Assembly (NCBI RefSeq): GCF_013408175.1
Contig: NZ_JACBYW010000005.1
Coordinates: 1 to 64,000, forward strand
Length of the DNA: 64,000 nt
From: Actinopolyspora biskrensis
GTDB taxonomy: Bacteria > Actinomycetota > Actinomycetes > Mycobacteriales > Pseudonocardiaceae
Reading direction: 5' to 3'
In this document: in pieces, positions 34,541 to 42,554 of the stretch
How positions within the stretch are numbered: the stretch's first letter is position 1
How the letters are laid out: each line of letters opens with the position of its first letter
Position numbers and translations under genes: made by a program
Notes under the pieces: model-generated
Seen by the model: only the letters and a program-made list of their open reading frames with translations
Database searches by the model: none
What the model was told of the DNA's origin: nothing

Positions 34541-36138
34541 CAGCGTCCGCCTTCCTCGTCGGGCCGGGCTCCGATGACCGGGGGCGCGACGGCGGGCAGG
34601 CCGAGCTCGTCCCCGATCTCGTCGGAGTCGAGGACGTACTTGCGCTCGTGCTCCTCTTCCTCGTCACCGCCCTGGCTGTTCCCGGCGCCGGCCCCCATGG
34701 GCGCGCGTCCACCGCCTCGGCTATGGGAGGAGGCGGCGGTGCCGCCCGCGGTGCCTGCGGAGGGGCTGGACGGGGTGCTGCCGACACCGGCGCGTCCGCC
34801 CGCGCCGAGCGTGTTCCCTCCGGACCCGGCTCCGGATCCGGGGCCGAAACCGCCGGAGTAGCCTCCCGCACGGCCACCGCCGGCACCACCGGCGCCGCCC
34901 GCGCCCGCGTAGCCGCCACCGGCGCGGCCACCGCCGGCGCTGCCGCCTGCACGCCCGCCACCGGGGACCTGCTGTCCGGGAGGAACGGGGGCCCAGCGGC
35001 CGTTGGCGGAGTTCTGGCGCATCCACTGCCCGGTTTGGGGATCCTTGCGGTAGAGGGTGCCGTCGGGTCCGCGCACCACGCCGGGGGGCAGACCGGAGTT
35101 TCCGGTGTTGCCGCCGGAGTTCCACGCGGTGTTGGTGGAGGAGGGCGGTGTCTGGCTCTGGCCGGTGGAACCGGGCGGGTTCGCCGTGCCCGAGCCGGCC
35201 GAAGCCGTTCCGGTGCCGGCGGAGTAGGTCCCGGCCGGGGCCGTTCCGGTGCCGATGGACGCGGTGCCACCGGTACCCACGCCTGTTCCGGTGCCGGTAC
35301 CGCCCGTACCCGCTCCGGTGCCGCCCGTGCCTGTTCCGGACCGGCCGTCGCCGGGGCCTTCCGGAGGAGGGGTGAACAGTGGAGTGTTGTCGGCGGCCTG
35401 CCCGAAGTTCTGCTCCATCTTGCCCATCACCTGGGCGGCTTCCTGGTGGGCCTGCTGGGCCTGTTCGGCTTTTTCCTTGACCTCGTTGGCGCGCTGCACG
35501 GCGGTGAACGGGTTCGGGTTGCTCATCAGCCCGGCCAGCTCGGCCTTCATGTCGAACTCGGGGTCCTCGGGCATGGAGTTGCGGGCCTGTTCACCGGATT
35601 CGGCCTGCATGCCGATCTGGTTGGCCGTCAGCTGAGCTCCTTGCCCGGAATGGCCCATGTGGTCGGAGATCGTCCTCATGTGCCCGCGCATCGCGTCCCC
35701 GGCGCGGCCGGTCCAGGTCTGTTCCGTTTTGGCCGCCGCCTGGTGAATGCGATCGGAGAAGTCGGTGAGCTTGGCGCCGTGCTCGTGATAGATGCGTCCG
35801 ACATCGTGAACTTTGCTCGGCTCGAAGTCCTCGTTGACGAACCGAGCCAGTTCCTTGTGCGGGTAGGACTCGTAGCGGGTACTGCCCAGTTCCGCGGGGC
35901 GGCCGCGCACCAGCTGTTCCTGGGACAGCGTTTTGGCCTGCTGCTGCGAGTACTGCTGTGCGGCTTCCTCCGCCTCGGCTTGGGCCATCATCTTCCTGGC
36001 CAAACCGACCGGCATTCCCCCGATCCCGCCGGATTCGATCTGTTGTTCGGCCTCGGTCCCGCCCTGCTCGCGGTACACCTCTTGTTCGTGGTCGGCCACG
36101 TACTCGTGGCTGCGGTAGTCCTGTTCCCCCTCGGACAC
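34540..36138 (-). CDS. PPE-like type VII secretion substrate with Gly-rich tail
   Basis: A 532-residue protein. The N-terminal ~250 residues are helical with WXG/PPE-like features (YESYPHKELARFVNEDFEPS..., TWTGRAGDAMRGHMRTISDH near residue 140-160). After TPPPEGPGDG comes a long Gly/Thr repeat (GTGTGGTGAGTGGTGTGTGV), a short conserved-looking block (GVVRGPDGTLYRKDPQTGQW), more Gly/Ala repeats and an acidic end. It should be exported by an ESX system with help from the adjacent EspG. GTG start at 36138 with GAGGGG upstream. Confidence 0.8.
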   Translation of the reverse strand: MSEGEQDYRSHEYVADHEQEVYREQGGTEAEQQIESGGIGGMPVGLARKMMAQAEAEEAAQQYSQQQAKTLSQEQLVRGRPAELGSTRYESYPHKELARFVNEDFEPSKVHDVGRIYHEHGAKLTDFSDRIHQAAAKTEQTWTGRAGDAMRGHMRTISDHMGHSGQGAQLTANQIGMQAESGEQARNSMPEDPEFDMKAELAGLMSNPNPFTAVQRANEVKEKAEQAQQAHQEAAQVMGKMEQNFGQAADNTPLFTPPPEGPGDGRSGTGTGGTGAGTGGTGTGTGVGTGGTASIGTGTAPAGTYSAGTGTASAGSGTANPPGSTGQSQTPPSSTNTAWNSGGNTGNSGLPPGVVRGPDGTLYRKDPQTGQWMRQNSANGRWAPVPPGQQVPGGGRAGGSAGGGRAGGGYAGAGGAGGAGGGRAGGYSGGFGPGSGAGSGGNTLGAGGRAGVGSTPSSPSAGTAGGTAASSHSRGGGRAPMGAGAGNSQGGDEEEEHERKYVLDSDEIGDELGLPAVAPPVIGARPDEEGGR

Positions 36139-36155
36139 GGAAACCCCTCGGTGCC

Positions 36156-36677
36156 TCAGTTTTCCGGAATGTTCTTCTCGACCATCGGAGCGACCTTCTT
36201 GGCCACTTCGCAGGAAGTGGCGTTCCCGTCTCCCTGGGCGTCAACTGAAATCGATTCCGAATCGTTGACCGGTATAACTACGCTGCAAACGCCGAGTGTC
36301 TCCTCAAGAGATACTCGGCCCTGCCGGTTTCCTATCGAGAAGGAACTTGTTTCTTGGTTTGAAACTTCTAGGTCTTCCATGGATTTGTCGGTATGTAGTA
36401 CAATGTTTGTACTACCCTCTCTTGTTCTCCACTCGCAGCTTTCAGCGCCAAGGGTTTCGTTGGTTTTTCCTTTATTTTCTATTCCTAGAGTGTTCTTTTG
36501 CTTTTGCGTCAAGGTGTCACAGGGTGACATGCTTGAAAGTATTTTCTTTGTTGATGCCGAGTTGTTTGTTGTGCTTGGTGTTTGCTGCGGTTCTGACGAA
36601 GAGCAAGATGAGACCAGGGGTAGTATGGTCAATGTTGCTAGTGTAGTTGCCAATTTTAGCGTCTTGTGGTTGATCAT
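36156..36677 (-). CDS. DUF3558-family lipoprotein
   Basis: A 173-residue lipoprotein. The signal peptide ends in a lipobox (LVSSC, cysteine about residue 25), followed by a Ser/Thr/Asn-rich linker, then the DUF3558 fold: SPCDTLTQKQKNTLGI, SCEWRT, VCSVVIPVNDSESISVDAQG and TSCEVAKKVAPMVEKNI. Codon use is AT-richer than its downstream neighbours, like the ESX-like gene before it. DUF3558 lipoproteins often sit in type VII clusters of Pseudonocardiales; their role is unknown. Confidence 0.85.
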   Translation of the reverse strand: MINHKTLKLATTLATLTILPLVSSCSSSEPQQTPSTTNNSASTKKILSSMSPCDTLTQKQKNTLGIENKGKTNETLGAESCEWRTREGSTNIVLHTDKSMEDLEVSNQETSSFSIGNRQGRVSLEETLGVCSVVIPVNDSESISVDAQGDGNATSCEVAKKVAPMVEKNIPEN

Positions 36678-36679
36678 TG

Positions 36680-37075
36680 TTATGACAGGTTTCCCATCTG
36701 GGAAGAGTTGTTGTCGTCTGTCTTTTGGTAAAGTGCTATACCTTGCTTTATTGAACTAATCACTTCAGGGGTGTTCTTGGAAAGTTTTTGGAGGAGTGCT
36801 TCGTATGATTCTTCATCGCCAGCTGCAACAGTCTTGTTGAAATTTGAAATACTTTCTCCTGCTGGGCTGTTTCCGAGAGGGGTGCGCTGTTTAAGTGTTG
36901 TGAGTTCGTACTTAGCGCTCTCAAGCCAGTCATCCAATTCCTCGAAGATCTGGATGAGCTCGTCGCCTGCATCGGGCGTGATGGTGAATTCGCCCTTGTT
37001 GGCGGCGGTGATGATGCCCTGCATGGCATCGTTGGTGGCCGACAGATTACCGGTCAGACCCTGTTTCTCGGGCAT
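36680..37075 (-). CDS. ESX-like helical protein (possible WXG-type partner)
   Basis: A 131-residue, mainly helical, acidic protein (TGNLSATNDAMQGIITAANK, AGDELIQIFEELDDWLESAKYELTTLKQ, then a second helical half ending KQGIALYQKTDDN). Length and helical hairpin style resemble ESX-type proteins, though no clean WXG is present: the turn region reads LDDWLES. First gene of the secretion operon. I chose the ATG at 37075 with GGGGGA upstream; a TTG at 37093 is possible. Stop lies 2 bp before the lipoprotein start. Confidence 0.65.
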   Translation of the reverse strand: MPEKQGLTGNLSATNDAMQGIITAANKGEFTITPDAGDELIQIFEELDDWLESAKYELTTLKQRTPLGNSPAGESISNFNKTVAAGDEESYEALLQKLSKNTPEVISSIKQGIALYQKTDDNNSSQMGNLS

Positions 37076-37120
37076 GGTGACGTGTTCCCCCAACGTTCGC
37101 GTACACGCTCAACCACCGAG

Positions 37121-37167
37121 ATTCTAATGATCATGGAAAAACACGGTCAATGATCATGGAGTAACAC
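37121..37167 (-). promoter_or_regulatory. Promoter of the type VII cluster with two 19-bp direct repeats
   Basis: On the minus strand TTGACC (37150-37145) and TAGAAT (37126-37121) are 18 bp apart, a good sigma-70-type promoter ending about 45 bases before the ATG. Two direct repeats, AATGATCATGGAAAAACAC at 37126-37144 and AATGATCATGGAGTAACAC at 37149-37167, overlap it with a 23-bp period. Each contains the palindrome ATGATCAT. Confidence 0.65.
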
Positions 37168-37242
37168 AACGATAACTATCCAGCCTCATGGATTAGTGCG
37201 AATGGGTGAGTCGTGTGTCACTGCGCTGTTTCGGGGAAAGCG

Positions 37243-37458
37243 CTACCGCGTTCGGTGTGATTCGAGCGCGGCGTTCTTGATGCCGTTCACGAAGTTCGTC
37301 CACGCCTCGGGCGTGACGGTGAGCATCCCGCTCGCGCGATCCTTGGTGTCCCGCACGGCGACGGAGGCGGAGGTGAAACCGACTTCGACGCAGTTGTTCG
37401 CGCCGCCGCTGCTGCGAGTGCTCTTCCGCCAAACAATCGGTGTCTGACTGCTGGTCAT
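37243..37458 (-). CDS. DUF397-domain protein
   Basis: A 71-residue DUF397 protein: VWRKSTRSSGGANNCVEVGF, VAVRDTKDRASGMLTVTPEAWTNFVNGIK. In actinomycetes these small proteins pair with XRE/DUF5753 regulators like the one directly upstream. The ATG overlaps that gene's stop (ATGA), so the two are coupled. The pair has been described as toxin-antitoxin-like or as developmental regulators (Scr1/Scr2 type); which applies here is unknown. Confidence 0.9.
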   Translation of the reverse strand: MTSSQTPIVWRKSTRSSGGANNCVEVGFTSASVAVRDTKDRASGMLTVTPEAWTNFVNGIKNAALESHRTR

Positions 37459-38312
37459 CCTGAATCCTCGTTTCCTAGGTCAGTGATCACACGATCGAGT
37501 GTATGCACCGTCTCGCGAGGTCCCAAGGCCGCGATGCGGAGCTGTTCGATGACGAGCTGGTACACCTCGATGTGGTGTTGGCCGTCCAGAGTGTCGGCTT
37601 TGGTCAGATCCTCGAGGTAGGCGTAGGTGAACGCTCGACCCTCCAGATCCAGACGTAGAACGGTGAACGAGGTTCCCATGGCGGCGTGCTCTCCGGAACT
37701 GAACGGGAGTATCTGGAGTGTGATGTTGGGGAGTTCGGCCAGCTCTCGGAGATACTGGAGCTGATGGCGCAGTACTGCTGTTCCACCTACCTGCCGATGT
37801 AGCGCGGCTTCACCGAGCACGACGCCGACCTCGGGCGGGTCCTGGCGTGTGAGCAGTGACTGGCGATGCATGCGTGCCTGCACGGCCTGATCGACGTCTG
37901 CTGGTGGAACTACGACCGAGGTCGACACGATCGCTCGTGCGTACTCCTCGGTCTGAAGGAGGCCGGGGACCAGCTCGCCGTCCCAGATCTTTAGTGAGCC
38001 CGCGTCCGACTCCAAGCCCATGTACTGGCGCGACCAGTCCGGCACCCTGCCGAAGCTGCCTCGCTTGCGGGCCTGGGTCGCCAATGTGCGAACGCGTTCG
38101 CACTCTTCAGAAGCGGGGCGGAACAGTTCGAGCAGCCGTTCGAGCTCCGCTCGTTGCACTGTTGCTTGCCCTTGCTCGATCCTGCTGATTTTGCTCGGTT
38201 GCCACTTCGTCGATTTGGCGAGCTCCTCGCGACCGAACCCGGCCACTTCGCGGAGTTCTCGCAGCTCGCGTCCCAGCAGGAGACGGCACACGGCGGGGCT
38301 CGGTGTGTTCAT
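37455..38312 (-). CDS. XRE-family regulator with DUF5753 (Scr1-like)
   Basis: A 285-residue regulator. The HTH covers about residues 10-65 (LGRELRELREVAGFGREELAKSTKWQPSKISRIEQGQATV), followed by the DUF5753 ligand-like domain (LKIWDGELVPGLLQTEEYAR, LHRQVGGTAVLRHQLQYL, ITLQILPFSSGEHAAMGTSF, VYLEDL-like AYLEDLTKA). I chose the ATG at 38312 (MNTPSPAVCR) with AGGATC upstream; the frame extends to 38390 without a better start. It is coupled to the DUF397 gene and divergent from the gene at 38421. Confidence 0.9.
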   Translation of the reverse strand: MNTPSPAVCRLLLGRELRELREVAGFGREELAKSTKWQPSKISRIEQGQATVQRAELERLLELFRPASEECERVRTLATQARKRGSFGRVPDWSRQYMGLESDAGSLKIWDGELVPGLLQTEEYARAIVSTSVVVPPADVDQAVQARMHRQSLLTRQDPPEVGVVLGEAALHRQVGGTAVLRHQLQYLRELAELPNITLQILPFSSGEHAAMGTSFTVLRLDLEGRAFTYAYLEDLTKADTLDGQHHIEVYQLVIEQLRIAALGPRETVHTLDRVITDLGNEDSG

Positions 38313-38374
38313 GGCACTAGATCCTGCCTGTCTCTCGACAGTCGTCTCATCACTCCAAAGTGTAATTGTAAGTC

Positions 38375-38393
38375 GCATTGCGAGTTGCAATGC
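38375..38393. promoter_or_regulatory. Possible operator between the XRE gene and the gene at 38421
   Basis: GCATTGC at 38375-38381 and GCAATGC at 38387-38393 form a perfect 7-bp inverted repeat with a 5-bp spacer, 63 bp from the XRE start and 28 bp before the next gene. It lies in an AT-richer patch fit for divergent promoters. Confidence 0.45.
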
Positions 38394-38420
38394 TCTTCAG
38401 GTGACGACGAGGAGGTGCAT

Positions 38421-38708
38421 ATGACCTGGCTGTGGTTCCGGGAGCGGGAGGGCGGGGCAGCGGAACGGCTGGTGCACGCGGTGGACGTGGCGATCGGAAG
38501 GAGCTACGTGATCACGCCGTGCGGGCGGCACTTCGGGCGCGCGGAGGTCGAGTGGGTCTCCGAACCCCGCCGGTGCTCCGGCTCCGATGAGTCCGGTGAG
38601 CCGTGCGCGGTGTGCGTGCTGCGAGTGCTGCTGACAGCGAACAGAGGTGAGACCCCCCGCGGTGGCCTGCGAGGGGCCGGCCGCGAGTCGACACGAGTGG
38701 AGATGTGA
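38421..38708 (+). CDS. Small cysteine-containing protein of unknown function
   Basis: A 95-residue protein: MTWLWFREREGGAAERLVHA, then AIGRSYVITPCGRHF and RRCSGSDESGEPCAVC, which might bind zinc through four cysteines. GGAGG lies six bases before the ATG at 38421. It is first of three short same-strand genes divergent from the XRE/DUF397 pair. I associate such small proteins with XRE/DUF397 loci in Pseudonocardiales, but do not know a function. Confidence 0.65.
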   Translation: MTWLWFREREGGAAERLVHAVDVAIGRSYVITPCGRHFGRAEVEWVSEPRRCSGSDESGEPCAVCVLRVLLTANRGETPRGGLRGAGRESTRVEM

Positions 38709-38714
38709 CGAGAG

Positions 38715-38993
38715 ATGATCGGTCTGTCCTGGGAAGGACCCGTGGTGTGGTGGAACCCGGTGGAGGGGCTCCGGCACGCGTTCACCCCGGAGCAGCGCCC
38801 GCGTCCCGACCAGTGGCGCGCAACCCTGTGCGGGCCGCGGGTCACGCTGATCGAACCCGACGAGGTGGACTGGCTGCTGCCCACCTGCGACGACTGCATG
38901 AGCGCGGCCGTCACCCGCGGGAGGGACAGGGAACACCGCCGGGAAGAGACGAGCAGACAACTGCGCGAGCGGTTCGGCCCGGAGGTCCGCTGA
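38715..38993 (+). CDS. Small zinc-ribbon-like protein
   Basis: A 92-residue protein (MIGLSWEGPVVWWNPVEGLR..., ATLCGPRVTL, WLLPTCDDCMSAAV, then a basic helical tail). The Cys..CxxC spacing hints at a zinc site together with an upstream Cys. It starts 6 bp after the previous stop and its own stop overlaps the next ATG (TGATG), so all three are one unit. Function unknown. Confidence 0.7.
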   Translation: MIGLSWEGPVVWWNPVEGLRHAFTPEQRPRPDQWRATLCGPRVTLIEPDEVDWLLPTCDDCMSAAVTRGRDREHRREETSRQLRERFGPEVR

Positions 38994-39160
38994 TGACCCC
39001 GGCCGCGTTGATGCACCAATCCCCGGGACTGCTGGTGGTGCTCGGCGCCGTGACCGTGTTGGCCCTCGGCAGCGCGCTGCTGCCGCTGCGGCCGGGGCAC
39101 CGGCAACGCCCCGGTGCCGCCCCTTTGGGACGACGAGCCCGCGCACTTCGACGACGATGA
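38993..39160 (+). CDS. Single-pass membrane micro-protein
   Basis: A 55-residue frame coupled to the previous gene by TGATG overlap. One hydrophobic helix (GLLVVLGAVTVLALGSALLPL) is followed by a strongly basic tail. GGAGG at 38981-38985 is well placed before the ATG. Short, but coupling and a clean helix support it. Function unknown. Confidence 0.5.
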   Translation: MTPAALMHQSPGLLVVLGAVTVLALGSALLPLRPGHRQRPGAAPLGRRARALRRR

Positions 39161-39231
39161 GCCGAGGACGGGCACCGCGCTTCCGGCCACGGGACGGCGG
39201 AACGGAGCGCGGTGCCTCGCGGAGGTCTCCG

Positions 39232-40083
39232 TCAGGTGATGTCGCGTTTGCTGGACGTCAGCCAGCCACCGGCGACGAACACGGCAGCGTAGCCCGCGAA
39301 GACCAGCAGGCTCCCCCACCAGGGGAAGCCGTAGCTTCCGCCGAAGACGGAGTGCAGCAGCCTGTAGGCGGTCTCCGAGACCATCGGCTCGCGCGCCCCG
39401 GCCACATCGGAGACGAACATCGGCACGGAGAGGTTGCTGACGATCCCGTTGGACGCCGCACCGGGAAGGTAGTCGCCCAGCCAGCTCATCGCGGAGCTGG
39501 ACATCGCGGAGGAGACCAGGCTCTCGAACACGAGCACATAGCCGAGCAGCACCAGCACCGCCACCACGGAGCTGGTGACCATGGCTCCGAAACCGAGCCC
39601 GAGCAGCGTCCACAGAACTATCGACAGAATCCCGGCGCCGCCGACCATGAGCCACTGCGCGAACTCGCCGAACCCGTCGCTGCCCGCTCCGAGCAGCCCG
39701 CCCAGCGAGGCGAAGAGCGTGTTCGCGATCCCGTAGATCAGGGCGATGTTGGTGTAGGCGATCAGCTTCGCGCCGAGGACCGCACCCCTGGGGTTGGCGG
39801 TCAGGAAGGTCGTGGTCGCCGTCTTGTGCCGGTACTCGCCGGTCATCGCGAGCGCGCCGAGCAACGCGGCGAACACGGTCACGTAGTTCGTCGACAGCGA
39901 CATGGTCAGCAGCCCGGTCGGCAGATCCTGACCACCGGTCATCTGCCGGATGATGCTCATCTGGCCGAACTCCGTTCCGCCCCACCCCGCGAGGAAGCTC
40001 AGCACCACCACCGGGATCAACAGCGCCCACCACAGGTGAGTGGTGAAAATCTTGCGGAACTCCGCCTTGATCAGACCGTTCAT
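39232..40083 (-). CDS. ABC-2-type transporter permease
   Basis: A 283-residue membrane protein beginning MNGLIKAEFRKIFTTHLWWALLIPVVVL, a common start for ABC-2 permeases, with about six helices (VTVFAALLGALAMTGEYRHK, GILSIVLWTLLGLGFGAMVTS, SVVAVLVLLGYVLVFES, WGSLLVFAGYAAVFVAGGWL). TGEYRHKTATTTFL is a family-typical cytoplasmic loop. Its ATG overlaps the ATPase stop by one base. Substrate unknown. Confidence 0.88.
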   Translation of the reverse strand: MNGLIKAEFRKIFTTHLWWALLIPVVVLSFLAGWGGTEFGQMSIIRQMTGGQDLPTGLLTMSLSTNYVTVFAALLGALAMTGEYRHKTATTTFLTANPRGAVLGAKLIAYTNIALIYGIANTLFASLGGLLGAGSDGFGEFAQWLMVGGAGILSIVLWTLLGLGFGAMVTSSVVAVLVLLGYVLVFESLVSSAMSSSAMSWLGDYLPGAASNGIVSNLSVPMFVSDVAGAREPMVSETAYRLLHSVFGGSYGFPWWGSLLVFAGYAAVFVAGGWLTSSKRDIT

Positions 40084-41189
40084 CAGGCGTTACCCCCGTA
40101 ACCGCCGTTGCCGCCCTGGTTGTTCTGGTCCTGCTGCGGATACACCTGCTGGTATCCCTGACCCACGCCGGGAGAAGGCGGTGTCCCCGGAGGCGGCGCA
40201 CCCGGCTGGGGTGGTTGCTGCGGTCCGCCCGGCCCCCACTGCGCGGCGCCCTGCGGTGGCTGCGGCGGTCCCTGGGGCGCGCCCCCGGAGTACTGGCCGG
40301 TGGTCAGCTGGAAGAAGATCTGCTCGAGATCGAGGTTCTCCTCCTGCATCCCGTGCACGGCCACGCCCGCGCCCAGCGCAAGGTCGGCGACCGTCTTCGA
40401 GTCCGTGCCCGGCACCGCCAGCGATCCGTCCGGAAGGTACTCGGCGGTGAGCCCGGACTGGCGCAGCGCCTCGACCAGGGTGGCGGGGTCCGCCGTCCGC
40501 ACGAGCACACGCGACTGCTGGGCCGCGCGGAGCTGATCCAGATCACCGTTGTAGACGCACTGGCCACGGCTGACGATCACGACGTTGTCGACGGTGTGCT
40601 CCATCTCGCGCAGCAGGTGACTGGACACCAGCGCCGTGCGTCCCGTGGAGGCGAAGGACTTCAGGAAACCGCGCAGCCAGGCTATGCCCTCCGGGTCCAG
40701 CCCGTTGGCCGGTTCGTCCAGGATCAGTATCTGCGGATTGCCGATCAGCGCGGTCGCCAGCGCCAGCCGCTGGCGCATGCCGAGGGAGAAACCGCCGGTC
40801 TTGCGGGTGGCCGCACTGCTGAGGCCGACCAGTTCCAGCACCTGGTCGGCCTGCTGGTCCGGCAGGTTCAGCGCCGCCGTGTAGCAGCGCAGATGGGTCC
40901 GTGCGGTTTGACCGGGGTGGAAGCCCTGCGAATCCAGCACGGCTCCGACGACCGTCGCCGGGTTGGGCAGCCGGGAGAACGGCTGCCCGTTGATGAAGGC
41001 CCCTCCGGCAGTGGGGCTGATCAGCCCCAGGATCATCCGCAGCGTGGTGGTCTTGCCCGATCCGTTCGGCCCGAGAAAACCGGTCACCGAACCGGGCTCG
41101 ACCGAGAAGTTGAGGTTCTGGACCGCGTTGATCGGTCCGAAGCTCTTGTTCAGCCCCTGAACCAGTATGCGGCCGCTGCCGTCGTGCAC
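40083..41189 (-). CDS. ABC transporter ATP-binding protein with Pro/Gly/Gln-rich tail
   Basis: A 368-residue ATPase. Walker A GPNGSGKT, signature FSLGMRQRLALATALIGNPQ, Walker B ILILDEPANGLDPEG and H-loop SSHLLREMEHTVD are intact (first ~230 residues). A C-terminal accessory domain follows, then about 55 residues of Gly/Pro/Gln repeats (PPQGAAQWGPGGPQQPPQPG) that are disordered and not part of the ATPase. GTG start with GGAGGGACGA before it. With the downstream permease it forms a simple two-gene exporter. Confidence 0.92.
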   Translation of the reverse strand: MHDGSGRILVQGLNKSFGPINAVQNLNFSVEPGSVTGFLGPNGSGKTTTLRMILGLISPTAGGAFINGQPFSRLPNPATVVGAVLDSQGFHPGQTARTHLRCYTAALNLPDQQADQVLELVGLSSAATRKTGGFSLGMRQRLALATALIGNPQILILDEPANGLDPEGIAWLRGFLKSFASTGRTALVSSHLLREMEHTVDNVVIVSRGQCVYNGDLDQLRAAQQSRVLVRTADPATLVEALRQSGLTAEYLPDGSLAVPGTDSKTVADLALGAGVAVHGMQEENLDLEQIFFQLTTGQYSGGAPQGPPQPPQGAAQWGPGGPQQPPQPGAPPPGTPPSPGVGQGYQQVYPQQDQNNQGGNGGYGGNA

Positions 41190-41397
41190 TCGTCCCTCCA
41201 GATCACGGAATACGTGGGCGTCTGAACGGCCGTTACGGTCGGGGATCGGCCGCCGAGCCGGACGCCAACCACATCCTGCCTCATGTGACTCGTCCCGGGG
41301 GCGGGCACAGCGTTTTTCGCCCGGGCAGGAGGAGTCACCACCTGCGGATGCGCTCCGTTGGACTGGTGCTTCGCCGCCGTTGTCCGGCAGCGGCGGG

Positions 41398-42189
41398 TCA
41401 CCGGCGGCGGCCCGGTGTGCGATCGGCCACTCCGGCGCGGTGGATGCGGGTGTGATCCGTTTCCAAGTGCCCGCCGAGCGGCGGCACGGAGGTCGTCTCC
41501 GCGGTCGCGGTGCCGGCCGCCGGGCTCCCGGCCGCGGCGCCCTCGAACGTGTCCGCGTCCGTGGCTCCCGCCGCGCTCGATCGATCGTCCTCCGCGGGCA
41601 GCGCCTCCAGTTCCCCGGTGTCCCAGCGGCCCGGGTCGTGGGTGCCGCCGGAGACGATGGGTTCGCTCACCACCGGAACGCTCGGCCGGGAGGTGCCCTC
41701 GGCGCGTTCTCCGCCGAGGCGGTGGCGTGGTGACCGCCTGCCCGCTCGTTCGGGAGCTCCCCGCGCGGTGTCGCCGAGCTGGTCGGGATCCTCCCCGACG
41801 AGTTCGGTGTAGATGGTGCGCCAGACCCCGCACGGCCACCGGCGCGCCCGCAGTCCTCCCGGGCACGTCCGGCACCTGCCCTGCCCGTCCGGGCGGTGCT
41901 CGTCCAGCAGCGCGCGCAGCCCTTCGGTCAACCGGTGCAGTTCCGGCCTGGCGAGCGCCAGCAACTCGTCGGCCTCCCCGTGGTCCGCGAGCTCCTCGAG
42001 CCGGTCCAGCCGGGCGGTGTCCGCGCTCGGGGCGGCGTCCTTTCCGGCGGACTCCTCCGGGGCGGCGCTCCGAGCCCCAGCAGTGTGCTCCGCGCTTCTC
42101 CGCGGGGGTTCGGAGAGGGCCTCGGAGAGCTGTCCGTGGAACGTGGTCGTGCGGTGCGAGTGGTTCGCCCGGGTGGAATCGAGCCGCAT
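41398..42189 (-). CDS. Hypothetical protein with a Cys/Trp motif
   Basis: A 263-residue protein with disordered ends. The ordered core (about residues 55-130) has a helical stretch (LDRLEELADHGEADELLALA) and GRCRTCPGG...RRWPCGVWRTIYTELVG, a Cys-rich/Trp motif I have seen in small Pseudonocardiales proteins and which could bind zinc. The C-terminal half is Ser/Thr/Ala/Gly-rich. ATG at 42189 has GAAGGA upstream. GC-rich codon use matches neighbours. Function unknown. Confidence 0.6.
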   Translation of the reverse strand: MRLDSTRANHSHRTTTFHGQLSEALSEPPRRSAEHTAGARSAAPEESAGKDAAPSADTARLDRLEELADHGEADELLALARPELHRLTEGLRALLDEHRPDGQGRCRTCPGGLRARRWPCGVWRTIYTELVGEDPDQLGDTARGAPERAGRRSPRHRLGGERAEGTSRPSVPVVSEPIVSGGTHDPGRWDTGELEALPAEDDRSSAAGATDADTFEGAAAGSPAAGTATAETTSVPPLGGHLETDHTRIHRAGVADRTPGRRR

Positions 42190-42341
42190 GGGGGTCCTTC
42201 GGGGGACGGGTTCGACTGTCTGGTGCGGAAGCGCTGTTCCCTGCGTGGACGGACGAATCCTCGGGGCGTCCCGTCGGCGGGAACGGCGGTCCGGAGTACC
42301 TCCACGTCCTCATCGGCATTAATATGTAAAAACTTCAGATT

Positions 42342-42374
42342 CCGACTGTTTTTTCACTCTCAAGAGTGAGTCGG
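42342..42374. other. Nested inverted repeats in an AT-rich gap
   Basis: CCGACT (42342-42347) pairs with AGTCGG (42369-42374), and inside them CACTCT (42355-42360) pairs with AGAGTG (42363-42368). The left side holds a 7-base bulge (GTTTTTT). It could be a regulatory stem or the end of an unseen transcript; no gene ends nearby. Confidence 0.35.
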
Positions 42375-42452
42375 GTGGTGTGAGTAGCGGATCACGCCGA
42401 AAATTCGGAGAACACGCGCGGTTGGCTCTTCGGTAACCGGGGCGTCATGTCC

Positions 42453-42458
42453 TATACT
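42453..42458 (+). promoter_or_regulatory. -10 element of the 6C RNA
   Basis: TATACT at 42453-42458, followed six bases later by the start of the structured RNA. A -35 element is unclear: CGGTAA at 42431-42436 has 16-bp spacing but poor consensus match. Confidence 0.5.
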
Positions 42459-42463
42459 GAAAG

Positions 42464-42552
42464 CGGCGGCCAGCTCCCGGTGACCCCCAGGCTGGTTGAG
42501 CAGGCCGCCCCCAACGAGAAGTCCCCTCGCCCGCCGGGCGAGGGGACTTTTT
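42464..42552 (+). ncRNA. 6C RNA (small RNA with C-rich loops)
   Basis: The transcript has CCAGC (42470-42474) pairing with GCTGG (42491-42495) around a loop with GACCCCC, and GGCCGCCCCCAACG (42503-42516) as a second C-rich loop region. This matches the 6C class of actinobacterial small RNAs, two hairpins exposing C runs that pair with G-rich ribosome-binding sites of target mRNAs. A -10 box precedes it and a classic terminator ends it. It is a free-standing gene between the hypothetical protein and ald. Confidence 0.75.
42521..42552 (+). terminator. Rho-independent terminator of the 6C RNA
   Basis: GTCCCCTCGCC at 42521-42531 pairs with GGCGAGGGGAC at 42537-42547 (5-base loop), followed by TTTTT at 42548-42552. 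It is the only textbook intrinsic terminator with a U tract that I see in the window. Confidence 0.9.
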
Positions 42553-42554
42553 GG

